Source: Scedosporium boydii (taxonomy: Eukaryota > Ascomycota > Sordariomycetes > Microascales > Microascaceae). Taken from it: a stretch of DNA of 64,000 nt. The translations under genes were made by a program, and so were the position numbers. The notes beneath the pieces were generated by a model that searched no databases, was not told the DNA's origin, and saw only the letters and a program-made list of their open reading frames with translations. Of the stretch, positions 1 through 13,027 are shown piece after piece. The DNA lies in contig NJFT01000049.1 of NCBI GenBank assembly GCA_002221725.1, positions 124,001 through 188,000 of the forward strand, given 5' to 3'. How positions within the stretch are numbered: the first letter of the stretch is position 1; the number at the start of each line of letters is the position of its first letter.

Positions 1-596
1 TCCCTCTCCTCCCTTTCGCCTTTCTTGTCACACCCACCCTTCACTGTGAAATCCACAAATTACTTGGAGAAAACCAAGTCCGCGGATCCCACCTGGATAG
101 TTTTTCCTAGGTCGCAACATAAGGTATACAGAACTGCGCTTTTGTATTCATTGAAAGAGGACATTCGCCCCGAAGTATCAGGGAACAATGCCTCGCGAGA
201 TGCCACACCTGCTTCGTCGTAGCGGAGGAAAAGAAAAATCGAACTCATCCAGCCCTCCGGCCACCTTATGCATATCGCAACCCTGATATCGCCCTGGATT
301 CCCTGCCATGAGAACAGCGACGAGAGAGATTGTGTACCGTTGTCTGGTCGATTTACTCTAAAGCATTTCGGTTCGGGACAAATCGCCGACAGAGGAAATA
401 AAGGAGCCCCGGAATCTAAGCTGCCGGGGACTATGCTGCACGACCTCCTTATGGCTGTCCCTGACACTACGAAGTAATTCTTTCCCAGAGCTTCGCTTGC
501 ACACATAGATGCAACGAAAATCTATCTACAATGCAACGTACTCTAGACCTGCACTCTTGGCTTGGTGCCGGCCAACGACAGAAGCGGAATTATTCT

Positions 597-633
<37 letters not shown>

Positions 634-1735
634 CATTACCCACTCGTCTACCTCCCCCCCCTGCCATCATTTTCGAATCAGGACACACCTGCCCCTTGCG
701 CTTGCAAGTGAACGCAAGACCCCTGATCCATTGTATTAGTTTATCTTTGTAGCTGCTCCAGGCGTTCGCCCAAGTCCGCATTGTTGCAATAGCGGAGGGA
801 ACAATACCTTGGGACTCCAACAACGGTTGAAACGTGGGGGGTATATGTGATCAATTCATACGAACCAGCCCCATGTCTTCTTCCTTCAAAGCATATCCCC
901 TCGCGAGACGCAACGACAGTGATGTGATTTAACATTCGACCACCGGAATGTGGCTGTAGTATCGCCCGGCACTCATTCCCGTGCCCGTGTCCTCCTCACA
1001 TGCGTGACGCTTTATACTATACTCCTTTTTTTTCTCTTCCTCTGTCGAATCTGTCGGCTGTCGGGCGGCATCTTGCTCGAGGGAGAATATTACAATAAAA
1101 AACCAAGTCTTCTTGCTCATCTAGCAGCATCGGCAAGTGGATCTTAGATCTCCAGCTAGAGCCAGCTGCATCCAGCTCCGTGTTTCTTCGAGAGCGATAT
1201 CTTGCTTTTTGTTCTTGTCCCTCTCTCACCTCCCATCTCCCCATCCTCCCCACAACGAGGGAGATACTAGTCCCGCTCCGCCTTTTTTTCTCTCTCTCTC
1301 CCTCCCTTCTTGGCAGGGTTGCACTTCTCGAAACTGTATTTTCCACTTGTTTGTTTGCATTCTCCGCCTTCCACAACAATCATCCCCTTCGGAAGTCGGG
1401 AGTACGCCTCGCCTTAACCCAAGAGTAAACCCATTGGTCGCCCCGATCTGTTCAAAAAAGCTCACCGAAAACCCGCCGAACGCAGGACGGGCCACAAGTT
1501 CTCTCGCTCCCCCCCCCGGTATAAGGCGCAGGTGGTCCTTGTAGAATTCCCCCAATCCATCCACTTCTGGAGATCTCCGTTTTCTCTCCTCTCTCTCCAC
1601 CCACCGTCCTTTTCCGACGAGGATCCTATCAACTGCGGCGACTCTGGCCCGGAACGATTTATTGTGCACATTTCGCCCCAGGAAAGTAAACGCCAAACCC
1701 AGTTCTGTCTTGCTGCGGACCTCAGTGCTTTCGCC
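1..1735. other. Intergenic, leader side of rhodopsin-domain gene
   Basis: No supported gene lies here. It contains a pure T tract (600-633), C-rich runs and, from about 1200 onward, strongly pyrimidine-rich DNA typical of a fungal promoter and 5' leader in front of the ATG at 1736. The small open frames on both strands have low-complexity translations and no domain signature. Confidence 0.6.
600..633. repeat. T34 homopolymer
   Basis: An uninterrupted run of 34 T residues in intergenic DNA. It may be a simple-sequence tract or the A-tail scar of a retroposed sequence, but no retroelement body is recognisable beside it. Confidence 0.9.
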
Positions 1736-3384
1736 ATGACCTGGGTAATCAATGCCACGGAGGAGGTGGACCGGATCTCGCAATGGAGGCTCATCTTTGC
1801 TGTGTGCATGGTTTTGACCATCGTCTCGGCCATCATCGTCATCATGAGGCTACGGATTAGGGCCAAAGCTAGAGGAATGGCTACGGATGACTGGATGGCG
1901 ACGCTGTCATTGGCGTTTGCCATTATCTACTCCATCATCTGTATCGTCCGTAAGTTACACACGTCCGCGGGCAGATCTGACAACCAAGGGGATCCTGTGT
2001 TCCGGCGTCACAGCATAACAGGATCTGGGGGATTCTGTAGACAAGTTTGAAGCATGGACTGACAAGTTTCAATTCAGAAACCAAATATGGCCTGGGCCTG
2101 CCTCTGGTACTTCGCCCAAAGGCGAACTTGATACCCTTCACCCGGGTCAATTACGCAGGAAGGCCCATCTACCAAGTAGGCATCAGCTTCTTCAAGATTG
2201 CTCTGTTGATCAGCTACCTCCGGCTTTTTGACGGCACGAACCAGAAGCTGTACCGCAAAATCATCTGGGCCACCATCGTTCTCGTCTTCCTTGCTCACCT
2301 TGGATGCGCACTTGCTCTGGTGTTTGCTTGCCAGCCGGTACGGCCTCTCTCTCTCCCGCAGTCTTCCTCACGATATTTTTTTAACTCTGACAAATACCGC
2401 TATTTCTAATACTGACTTCCCGCCGGACAGGTCGACAAGTCGTGGAACCCCACCAAAGCAGGCACTTGTTTGCCCCCGGGCCCGTCCTTTACCGGTTACG
2501 CGGTCGTCACGATTGTGTCGGATGTCGTTGTGGCACTGCTTCCCATCCCGGTGTTGCTCAAGCTCAACGTTTCGCGAAGCAAGAAGATTGGTCTTATCGG
2601 CATCTTCCTGCTCGGTCTCTTCACCACCCTTTGCTCCATCATGCGATATCTCCAGATCGACCGCATCCAGAACGGCGATGGCAACTCGACAATGCTGATC
2701 CTCTGGGGAGTCATTGAATTCAATGTCGGCGTACGTGATTACTTTTTTTTCCTATTTTTTCTTCTTCTTCTCCCTGCCCCCTCTACTTTCTCCCGAGTTT
2801 TGTCTTCACTCAATGTTGCTTTTTTGCCGTTGAGTCAGTCCACCGCCAATTTACACGATCTATTTTGCTTTTTTATTTCCTTTTTTCCACGATCCCATTT
2901 CATCGACCCGCAAAGGGCGGTCACAGGGACCATAAAAGCAAAAAAATTAGCTAACATATCGCGCGTGAACTCGTAGAACATGGTATCTTCCCTCCCCTTC
3001 CTCGCGCCAGTATTCCTCCGCAAAGCCAAGGAATACCGCACCAAGCACACTCACGGCTACGGCTCCTCGGGAAGCCGAAGCCGACGCATCGGCAAGGGAA
3101 GTCAACTCTACAAACTCAGCAGCCTCAGCAAGAACGGCGAAACGGACTCCAGCGCCGCGGGCAACGCGGGAGACAAGGGCACCACGGCGTATGTCACCGG
3201 AGGCTTCGACAAGCACAGCACTAGTGGAAGTGAGGAGGATATTCTCAAGAAGGGAAACGTCACCGATGATCGGATAACGCCGCATCATGATCCGAACTCT
3301 ATTGTCAAGTCGATCACTTATAGCGTCCGGGTGGATGACGGGACGAGTTCTGGTGAGAGGCCTCGTTATAATGCGATGTTGTAG
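1736..3384 (+). CDS. Fungal rhodopsin-domain (PTH11-like) integral membrane protein
   Basis: Likely a seven-helix plasma-membrane protein of the fungal rhodopsin-domain family (pfam20684 type, related to the membrane part of PTH11-like receptors); its ligand is unknown. Four exons join in frame: 1736-1949, 2078-2337, 2431-2730 and 2977-3384, giving 393 residues. Family hallmarks after splicing are the first helix around residues 20-40, a conserved block reading KYGLGLPL, then FTRVNYAGRPIYQ and GISFFKIALLISYLRLF, and WGVIEFNVGNMVSSLPFLAP at the last splice. The C-terminal 110 residues are a hydrophilic Ser/Gly/Lys-rich cytoplasmic tail. Intron 3 (2731-2976) is long (246 nt) and carries a GCTAAC branch site. 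No neighbour suggests a pathway. The family call is firm; a receptor role is only inferred. Confidence 0.88.
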
Positions 3385-5037
3385 TTGGAGATTTGGGGGC
3401 TGTTTCTGATTATTCTACCCACCAAAATCCTTCTCCCCTTGGCTGCGACGGGAATTTCTGCAGGGCGACCGGGCTATTTTTGGCCAACCAGCTGCACCTC
3501 ACCCGAAACGGTGGCGTGAAGGGGACCACAACATGAAGAAGAGCCCACGGCGGACCGCCGGCTTTACTCGGAGGGCACTGCGCCAAGCAAAACCAACTGA
3601 GACGAGATTAAAGGGCATGCACGTGTACGAAGCGAGGTTTGGATTATTATTTGATTTCTTTTTAGATATATGGTGCTACGGATTTTTGGAAGAAAAGAAA
3701 ATGGAGTTTATTTTCCTCTGGAACTTTTGGAATTTTGGGGAAAAATTTTTCTTTTTTAAGGAATTATGGGGATTGCCTTTTTTTGTTCTTTACATTCATT
3801 TGTATGCTAGATACACCTTGCGCGAGTTTCTTGTTTGGAATTATTGATAGCTTCAAGTCTGGGCTTAGCTACCGATGAATTGATACACGAGTTCGATTCC
3901 AATTCTCCATTTCCGATTCAAATTCCGGATTTCTAACCATTTCCGTATCAATCCCTTGTCCTCTGTTGTTGATACCCTGACAAAAACAAATATTGTTCAT
4001 GTCCTAATCTCGGACTTGGTCGTCGTCTTGATTTGAGGACAGGGCTCCGTATCCGTACTTGTAAGTGGCAAGGTTCCATACGATAGCGCAAAAAGCTTAT
4101 CGTGGATAGATTTTTTCCCCAAATTGATGTGCAATCTCACTACTGCGATGGGCAATATTTTCGTACTTCGTATGTTCGTCAGATGGTGGAGGCGGACAGG
4201 GTCTCCTTGGTCAGAGATGCCAGGCAAGATCCCCTTTGATCGCACAGACCACCGGCTAGGGTTTTTCGGGGGTACGTAGGGTGCACGCAGTGAGAAAGGG
4301 GCTGTTCCTCTTGGGGAATACGGAGGATGCCGGAGGATGGAACCAAGCAGGGACAGGGGCAAGGAACGGGAGCATGGGGGAGCCTTGCATTTGCGTTTAA
4401 GGTGGCCCCATCCGTACCAAGTTCGAAGTAGATACTTGGAAGAGCTTAGGAAAGCTATAAGGAGGCTTCGTGAAGAAAGGATGGAACGTCGCTTAGTTGC
4501 CATTATACACATCGGGGTATATACTGAGTAACCGGGATTTGATGAGCAAGTTTCCAGGCCAGATACGCCATCGACACAAGGAAAAACTCTCATATCAAAG
4601 CGAGGTTGCAAGTCTCCCTTCACCACTCGCAATGTACCTCGGGAGCGTATTCCGAAATAGTCTTCAAATGTTCGTTCCTTGTCGTGCAGGGTTTTCCCTG
4701 GTAATCACGGACTTCAGTTCATCCGAGCTTCGGGCATCCCTTCCATGCAGATTGATGATTGCTGCTCCGGCATCATCGTCCGGGTCACTAATATTGCCCG
4801 ATAGGTCTCTCGTTCAGCTTACCTATGGTTAGCTTCCACTGAGAAGACGTCACATCCCAAAACTGACATATCCATACGTGAACTAATATGAAGGTGGGAA
4901 AAAAAAAACAGAACTCAGGTGACTACCGTGGGATGCTCAAACTACAATTACTTCCATCTCAGATAGGATGAGAGGCGAGGTAACCCAAAACGTATTATTT
5001 TCACACCCAAAGGGGAAAAGAAGTTTTCCAACGTTTC
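3385..5037. other. Intergenic spacer
   Basis: Lies between the 3' end of the rhodopsin-domain gene and the 3' end of the FAD monooxygenase (convergent). AT-rich 3' flanks occur around 3640-3850. One copy of the GTACTTCGTAT palindrome-like motif sits at 4163-4173. The open frames are short and show no recognisable family. Confidence 0.6.
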
Positions 5038-6720
5038 TCATTCCTCATCAAAATCCAACTTCATAGCCCTCCTCGATAACAAAGGGCTCGTCTCATCAAT
5101 CCTCTTCCACTCGTGAGCGTCCAAACACGCCCTTCGCGAAGCGAGCACGCCGGGTCTCGCCCTATCCACGACGGCGTCCTCGTACGTGTCCAGCGCGGAA
5201 CGCAGGTCCTCAAAGTCACTTGGGCCAGGTGTGCCGTCCGCGAGGGGAGTAGATGTGCGTGGGAGCACGGGGGTGACGAGGTCAGCGAAGTCTTGGACGT
5301 CGACGATGGCATGGTTGGCGCCTTCGCCTCGATCTGTTGGCAATGGGACTCTGTTGTTAGCGGATGACGAACTCAAAAGAAACTGGGGGTGGACTTCGGA
5401 GAGTAAAGGGGGAAAAAAAGCAAAGAAAGTGACAAAAGCACTTACACATAGTCATCTGATGCATAGAATCCCCCATCAAAACCACCCGTCCCTCCCCCCT
5501 CAGCCCCTTCGGAGGCGGCCAGTCGAACAAATCAAGCGTCTTGATCTCGGACGTGACACCTCCCCCACTTCTCGAACTCTTGTTGGAGGCTGTCCCGCGG
5601 AGCTCCACGCCGAGCACGAGCGACCGGAAGGGTTCGGCCCAGGTATTGGCGAAGCGGTGGAGAAGCTCGATACGGCCCTGGTCGGTCTCGGGGTACTCGA
5701 TGCCGGAGGGTTCGCCGAAGAAGCCGGGGCGGTCGGGCCAGGAGACGACGAGTTGGCAGGTGTATTTGTTGGTAGGTTTTTTGTTTGGGGCGCGTTGAGG
5801 ACCGCTTAGAACTTTAGGTGTAGTTCGTTAGTTCGAGAGGGGGAAGAAATTAAACAAGCAGAAATAAGACGTCAAAATGGAAAAGCTAGACACGGATGTC
5901 CGATGACATAGTTTCGAGGGAGGAAAGGCAAAGACTTACCACTAAAGTACAAAAATGTGTCGTTCTCAGACGCCGCCGCCTGGAGGAAGAAAGAGTCCAT
6001 GGCTCGAATATCGGCAATTTCCTGCGGCGAAAAATCGGCGCGGAATCCCATGGTGCGGACGGGGACGCGGTGCCGCTCATACTGGGCGGGGAAGAGAGCG
6101 CGACGGACTCGCGAGGTTCCGCCGTCGCAGCCTACGAGAAGGCATCCTGTGTATGAGGAGCCGTCTTCGAAAGTGACGGTGACAGATGAAGGTGTTGAGG
6201 TGTAAGAGGAAAAGGCCTTGTTCCACTGTTGTGCAGAGAGGAATAAAAAATAATGTTAGGAAAATCGAGTGTCTTTTCCAAGTGGAGGAATGACGGGACC
6301 CTCAATGCGGGGAAGGGATTTGTTCGAGAGAAACGTTACCTGGATATCAATCCCCTCAGCAACTAGCTTTCTGAGTCTGGCCCTAGTAACCCTAACCCTC
6401 TGCCCCTCAGGCGCCTTGGGTGTCGCAGCCCTCAATTCCCCCGTACTGAGATCGTAAAAGGGAAACCGTGAAGCCTCTCCACGTTCGACGGCCTCGCGGT
6501 CGACGTACGCCTCTGGCAGGCGGTCGTAGATGTGTGCGGGGAGAAGGCGGCGTAACGCAGGCAGGGACCAATGCAGGGTCAGACCCCATCCGAGACCACG
6601 GGTGGCCAGGTCGCTGTCTCGTTCGAAGACCAGGAACGGGACGGAGTTGGCGCGGAGGTATTGAGCTAGGATCAACCCGCTCACTCCGCCGCCGACGATG
6701 AGGACCGGTAGGGAGGACAT
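5038..6720 (-). CDS. FAD-dependent monooxygenase (UbiH/salicylate-hydroxylase-like)
   Basis: Class A flavoprotein hydroxylase that would use FAD and NAD(P)H on an aromatic or related substrate. Four exons join in frame: 6720-6340, 6225-5940, 5811-5446 and 5333-5038, giving 442 residues, usual for the family. The N-terminus has the Rossmann dinucleotide motif VLIVGGGVSGLILAQYL, with an acidic residue ending strand 2 (FLVFERD). The second FAD motif is GRVVLMGDSMHQMT, followed by YRGEGANHAIVDVQD across the last intron. Introns carry clean GTAA/AG ends and a CTAAC branch site before exon 3. It is related in layout to the monooxygenase at 49.5 kb but is 20 kb from the PKS-NRPS, so membership of that cluster is doubtful. 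Substrate unknown. Confidence 0.88.
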
Positions 6721-9700
6721 TTGGTGTTTGGATTTTTGAGGGAGGGAGAAGTTTTTAATTTTTGGGTTTTCAAGACTTGTCCGATCTCCGTCCTCTTTTT
6801 ATGGACACTTATCTTACAATGGCGATGATTTAATTGACCAATTGAATGAGGGCTGGTGTTGAATAGAAAGGGAAATTGTCTGGATGATCCAATCGAGCAC
6901 AGTCACTGAAAGCTTGTCAAGCTCCCAGTCTACAAAAGATTAGTGTAAGTTCCCCGTTGATAGAATGTAAGAGACGTTCGCTCTTTTTATGATTAGAAAA
7001 TTCCCGGGCATAGCACGAGCAATAATCGCATGCAGATTCGGCACCTGGGAAGCAAAAGGAACATCGATTTGGAAGACTCGGCCAGTTTTACTGTGCAAAG
7101 TAGCTAAGAACTTTAGTGTTGGGAAAGAAAATGGGCCCAAAACCGCGTTGACCTGGGCTGACTCGGGTCTAGTACAGAAGTGGTCATGGTGTGAGCTGAG
7201 GCGATGCGGCGGACGGACAGGCAGCTTCCTCCGAAGTACGGTAAGCGGTGAAGCTAAGGGAGGAGGAGGGTCAGTTGGTGAGAGCAGTGGTCGCACAGGG
7301 CGAGCGAGAATGCCGTGCTGGCCTCCATCGTTCGTGTGATGCAGCGAGGTGCTCCAGGGCCCTTGTGGAGGGGTGGACTACTAGTGCGATGGTTCCTGCC
7401 AAGGCGGCGTGGAGTGCCCAGTTCCTTGTTCAGGCAACTCTTTCTCGGCTCGGTAGTGGGGGGAGAATCGGGTGTAAATGGGATGAGATACTGAAAGTTA
7501 AAAGTCGAGAAATGGGCAGATAGGATAGGATCGAGAGGGGAATCTTCGGTTTACGTTCGATTCGGATAACGATTTTGGATGAGAGACCCAGTCTACGAAG
7601 TACATAGCTAGGAGAGATTTGTGAGAATAGGGCGGGAAAATACCGTGCCATGCCAGGTCTTGCCGAGTTTTATCTCCATCCTACAAGTACGAAGTACAAC
7701 TCTGCGAGGACACAATGGCGGAATATTCATTCGGGCGCTGGGGGTATGCGCAAAATGGAGTTTGACCAAAGCCCGTCGTCGTAAGTCAGTGAATGCAGAA
7801 GTAAATTGATATTGCTCCGATGCAACTTCGCGACACTACGTAACAATTTTCTGCTCTTAGGGTTCGTCGGGGAAGACGGCCGTACCACAACTGCCTGGCA
7901 TTAATGCAATGCAACGCCCTGCGTCCCATTAAATGCTCCGCAACATCTGCTGGTGGTTATCTGTTCTCTCCACGGGTGAGTCGTATGTTTTTTCACTCGC
8001 CATCGATAGGGTAGTATTAATACAACCCCTGCCCTGTCCAGGATATCGTATCCGCGGCTTCTGGGCAAGGACCTGTAATGGTGTAGCATCGTAGCGCGAA
8101 GCTAAGCATCAAGGTACTCCTCTCCCGATTTCTCTTGGCCCATCACCTTAACTTGTTTAGCTTCGGATGGGTCCGCCAGCTCGGAAGCCTTGCCCCTGAT
8201 ACGACATTGGAGAGCCGGAGTCACAAAGTGAGGGATTCCTCCGCTAGACACATGAGTCGCGTCGGACTAATTCCTCGTTTCCCTAGCAGATTCGTGACTT
8301 GGCAAATCTGATCTCTTCTCCTTTTTGGGGGGGTTCCTGCGGAGGAGAGACGAATCCCCCAGAATCGATGCTTGAACGTTGTTGGACTTGTTGCTTGTAC
8401 ATACAGGTGGACCCCTGCTCGTTGTGCCCCAGGAACATCGATGGGGAAAAAAAATGCCTCAGCACTCTTTCCGCATAAAGATAAAACAGATAGGAAGCAG
8501 AGTCACCCGGGTTATCTTCCATCCACTTCCACTCGGTCTTGGGTGCCAGATCCGCATTATGCCGGAGCACGGATGGATTCTTTTGAAGAATGTCAAACTA
8601 TTTTGTGCAACATTCCAGAAGCCGAAAGCGATTCTTCATCCATTGCCGTCTTATGAAAGACGGCTTACCACCACAACTACCTCAGTACCAGCAGATCACT
8701 TTCTTCCGTGCGCCGTGAAGTACATAGTACTCATAACTTAATCTTTAAAAGACGAGGGGAAGGAAAGATGTGCACGCGGGATTCCCGAATGAAGCAATTT
8801 TATCCACGGGGAACCACGTTCAAGAAGGGGGTGAGAACCCATGTAGTATAGCGAGTACTTGCGCTTCCACTCACTTATTGCTTCGTATGAAACATTGAGT
8901 AGCATCGCATTGCGTCACGGTGCATGTAAAAATCTCGTTCTTTGACGAGCAGCTTCAATTCTGCGAGCTGTTAGTCCTGTTGGATGTAAGTGGAACCCCC
9001 ACGGTGGAGTCGGCGACGGAACAGCACAATCCACCGAAGGATCAATGTTTTCTCCTGTCATTCTCGAAGTCTTTCGACTTATCAAGCCACAATCGCCGGG
9101 GCCATCGTCCTTCGTACTCGCATGCGCCCATTCTCATGGGGGTGTTGGAGCCCGGATCCCTCACCAACGTTCCTACAAAGCCTCGATCAAGCAAGAATCC
9201 CTGGATGTGGCTGAAAATATGGGGGAGCGTGGCCTCATTTCCCAATCCTTTCCCCTCATCGGACCCGGTTTTTCACCCCGACGAGACTTGAGTCCATCTT
9301 TCTCTCCTCGCCTTTCTCCCCCTCCTTGTTTATCTAACCCACGCAGGGCCGGGCGACGTACATGCTTCGTGAGAAACCACCTCCCTGACCCGTCACCGAA
9401 ATGCGCTATATGAAAAGGGGAAATGGCGGCGTTTTGTGGCGTTTTCATCTGGAGGAAGCACAGCACGAGTTTGGGGGTCGCGGTCGCTGGGGTTGTAGTG
9501 CTAGAGATGGCGCCTAAACTCAGTAGGTTAGCGTCTCCTGTCCCCTACCCTTGGGCGATGTTCAGGCGGCTGCTAGCACTGGACTGGACTGGTCCAGGAA
9601 CCCCTAGCTGTACACAGTAAATACTGTATACTGTGCGATGGGGTGTCTGCTATTCACACACCCGCCTCTTGGCAAGCACAGTGCAGGACACCGTGATACA

Positions 9701-12700
9701 TTCTTCATGTGAGAGCGAGGAAAAGGATACGTACACTTGATATTTTGTAACATTGGCATCTCTGCATCTGCATCGAGCTTCCGATGTTCCTCTCCGCCAA
9801 CCACTTGTCGAACCGTTGAGGTATTTCTCACGGACAACGCATGGAAGACGTGGGATGGATAGTGGGATGAACTTCCTCTCGAACCACTAGCATCGATATC
9901 TACAGCAACGCAAATCAACGGTCCCCATTCCGTTTAAGAATGAAGCAGTAGTAATATTTCGACGGCTCTTCTTCGAGCAAGTCATCCCAGGCAGACGGTG
10001 TTGCGAAATGCCAAAGTTGTATGAAACGAAGCAGCACATCACGCATAGTACAAGGTTCAAATGCACACGACGCAGACTCCCAGGGGCCCCTAAAGAATCA
10101 TAGAATGTGAGACAGCAGTGTCACCAAAGGTAGTACTCGCCGTCTCGTATCAAGAGTTCCCCTCTCCGTCAGAAGAGACATGACACCTCCAACGGCTGGA
10201 TGCGCCATTCCGGTATCACACGGCCCTACGCTATCCTATGCCGTCGGTAGCCCCTAAAAGAAGCGTTGAAATTCCAGCTTGGTGGTTGCTGGAAAGTTGT
10301 TCTTCCCACTATCACTGTCGCTAGTAATCTGGAACTATTGGAATTCTAGACGGGAAGGTGGTGGAGAATTAAAGAAGGATCGGCACGTTGCAGGACGCCA
10401 CACACTGCTATTTATGTCCCTGCGCGGAATGAAGCGAGCGTTGGACCCTGCTTTGCTTAAAAATGATTTTGGGGTCCAGGAAAGCCCACCGACGGACCTG
10501 GTTCTGTGCTCAACTCTTCTAAAGAGGAAGGACTCGGTGTCGATCGTAGACAAGGTGCGGTTACTCCCACAGCAAAGACCAGGATTACGACGCGGTGAGG
10601 CGACATGAGGGGATGAGGGGAAGATGCTGGGGGACAGAGGGATCGGCAAGGAGAGCACTGAATGCGAAAGAGCCCTATGCGACGAGTCCCTGCACGCATG
10701 TCGGATCAGGAACAGCTGCGAACAGGTTGGAGTATTCAGGCCGTTTGGGGTGCCATTATGTCTAGAATACATGGGCAAAAAGCAATCACGATTTTGCATC
10801 TTTCGGGACTCGAGCATATTCTTTGATCTCCGACATGAAAAAAAGCAGCGATAAGTTATCCACCCGGCAAGCTCCGTTGCCTGTTTATGGAAATATTATC
10901 GACGAGGAGAGACAGATGCGTCTTTTTATCTCTTTGTGCAAGACAGCCCAGGGGCGAAAAACCCGAGGTGATGGACACTGACTCGTGTGACAAACTTGAT
11001 TTTAATCCACTACAGATTCAGCTGAGGAATATCTCTCGACGAGACTCCCGACCGCTAATAAATACGACAGGTCTTCTTTTGCTGAGTTCTGATAGACCCA
11101 TAATGACTAGTGCACCTATTTCCAACTTGAGAGTGAGAGTGGACGAGTGTCGTATTGACGGCGCCGCGAGGGAGCCGCATGTGGCGTCCAACGACGCAAG
11201 GCTAACAGACGCCGAGTATTTCATCACAATGCAGCGTCTTCAGCTACCTCGGTGAACTGAGCCGGTAACTGTTCTTTGGAGGAACTCCCGGCGAATAAAA
11301 GCAAAAGAATTCCAATCCCGATTTACTCGCGGCGCAAGAGAGTGGAGAGATCACGACGCTACAGCTGGAAAAAGCAAATCCCTCGGAGCGCGCTAACGAT
11401 CAACTGCCGTGATCACCGGGATCTTGAGCCCTGTGCCGAAGCACTGGAGCCTGGTCGCGTGATTTTGTGATGGTGTTTTGCTTTTTCATCATGCGAGGTC
11501 GGAGGTGAGCGGTGGTCGAGAGAGGTGGAATGTATCGACAGGGTTCGGCGGGTCGACCCGAGGCGGAATGCGGCATCGGAGAGCTGAGTATCGGAATGCG
11601 AGTTACTGGAGGGCCATGAAATTGGGCTGTCGATCCATCAGCTAAAGGGCGAAACTCCGATAGCGTCCTCGGCTCACCGCTGTAGTTGAGCTTCGTGAGG
11701 CTGATGAGTGGTGGATAGGCGGTGTGAAATGGCTTGATGGGGATATTCGGGGATGGATTCCTAATAAATCACATGTGAGATTACCAGACGGTTACCAAAC
11801 TTGCGTGTCTCGCGGATCGGATAGATGCCAAAACCCACAATGGGGTCGGAAGTGACGGCGGACTAGATGATTAAGATCGGATCCTTGGCTTGTGGCCTCC
11901 AGATATTGCGCTCTGAGTCTCCCGCCGGGCTCACCAGAAGTTGTCAAGACCACAATCTCATATAACCAGCCAATAGTTTAGCTCTCAGTATAATTTCAAA
12001 TCAGGTCCCATTCACGGAATCCAGGTAGATGAGTTGGCCGATTCGACTGACGTCAGGACAAACTCTCATGAAGAACTTGGCGCACGGATGTGATGTATCC
12101 ATCCACCGCTGACGTCTGAGCGTTGGAGATTCTCTCGGGATGCTACTCCGGTAGTTGGGCGATCCTTCCCAGCTGGAACAGCGCGGGTCATAGCAAAGTC
12201 TGGGTCAAGAGGATTTTGTACGACCTGTGGAGTTGGGGGCGAATGGTGTTGGGAGGCTGGTGGCTGATAGTAACCTCGGCAGGAGGAATTCAAATTCGCT
12301 CATGGTCTTCTCCTACATGCACCTGGTTGGAGCCTTGTCGCACTGCGTCCGTTTGTATCTACTTGAAGTAAACATGACCTCCACGAAGGAAATAGTACAT
12401 ACTCTAGTGTTCTTCTTGACTCTCCATGGGAAGTAGGTAAGGGGTTCCAGGGTGTAAATCTGGGAGCTACAACTAACACTTAAACAAAGGTATTTACATT
12501 CAGAAGATACAAGCGGTATCATAAAATTTGCATTCCTATTCAATCTCTTCACCGCTCTCATTGGCATGCTCGTAGCCCCGAATCAACCTCGACGATACCC
12601 AACCGCGGTTAATGTTCATCATTGCTAACTACGCTCCCACACGATGCTAAGTTAACTTTGGGTTCACAACCTTGTCCTCAAAAAAAGGCATAGTGTAGAA

Positions 12701-13027
12701 CTTCGAGCTATTCCAATGAGCAGGTAAAATTTTCTCTAGTTTGAATGGTCGACGAGTGAGAATCCACCTCGAGATCTAATTCGTACTATGGTAAAACTGT
12801 CGTTCGAGATGATGGGACATGTTGGATGCAGCTGCTTCCGTCCTGGAGGGAAAGCGAACACGTGATGCCTTGAGCACGCTCGCGCCCATGAGAAATCTCA
12901 CAGGCAAACCATTCTTTTACAAGTATTTCCTACTATATAGTAGTATATGTATGGATATGATAAACCAACCGTATGCCTCTATCCGCGAATATAAATGGAT
13001 CTCTGAAATATGCTGTTACGCCATTAT
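6721..13027. other. Long gene-poor spacer
   Basis: About 6.3 kb with no open frame above 160 codons and no translation resembling a known domain on either strand. It contains two close copies of the palindrome TACGAAGTAC (7594-7603 and 7687-7697). The ends are the promoter of the FAD monooxygenase (left) and the 3' flank of the SET gene (right). I see no rRNA, tRNA or transposon core here. Confidence 0.55.
7594..7697. repeat. Paired TACGAAGTAC palindromes
   Basis: Two copies of the perfect 10-nt palindrome TACGAAGTAC, at 7594-7603 and within 7687-7697 (the second with an extra flanking G). Close variants recur in other spacers, at 4163-4173, 43859-43869 and 55982-55992. Function unknown; they may be traces of small mobile elements or protein-binding sites. 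Confidence 0.6.

Noticed and set aside
3533..3847. 104-codon plus-strand frame after the rhodopsin-domain gene
   Set aside because: Aromatic-rich low-complexity translation from AT-rich 3' flank; no family resemblance.
6388..6399. Two CCCTAA units inside the FAD monooxygenase
   Set aside because: They encode a normal Arg-Val-Arg-Val stretch of exon 1, so they are best explained as coding sequence rather than a telomeric insertion.
10335..10817. 160-codon minus-strand frame in the gene-poor block
   Set aside because: No domain, no splice context and Ser/Pro/Arg-biased composition typical of random frames.
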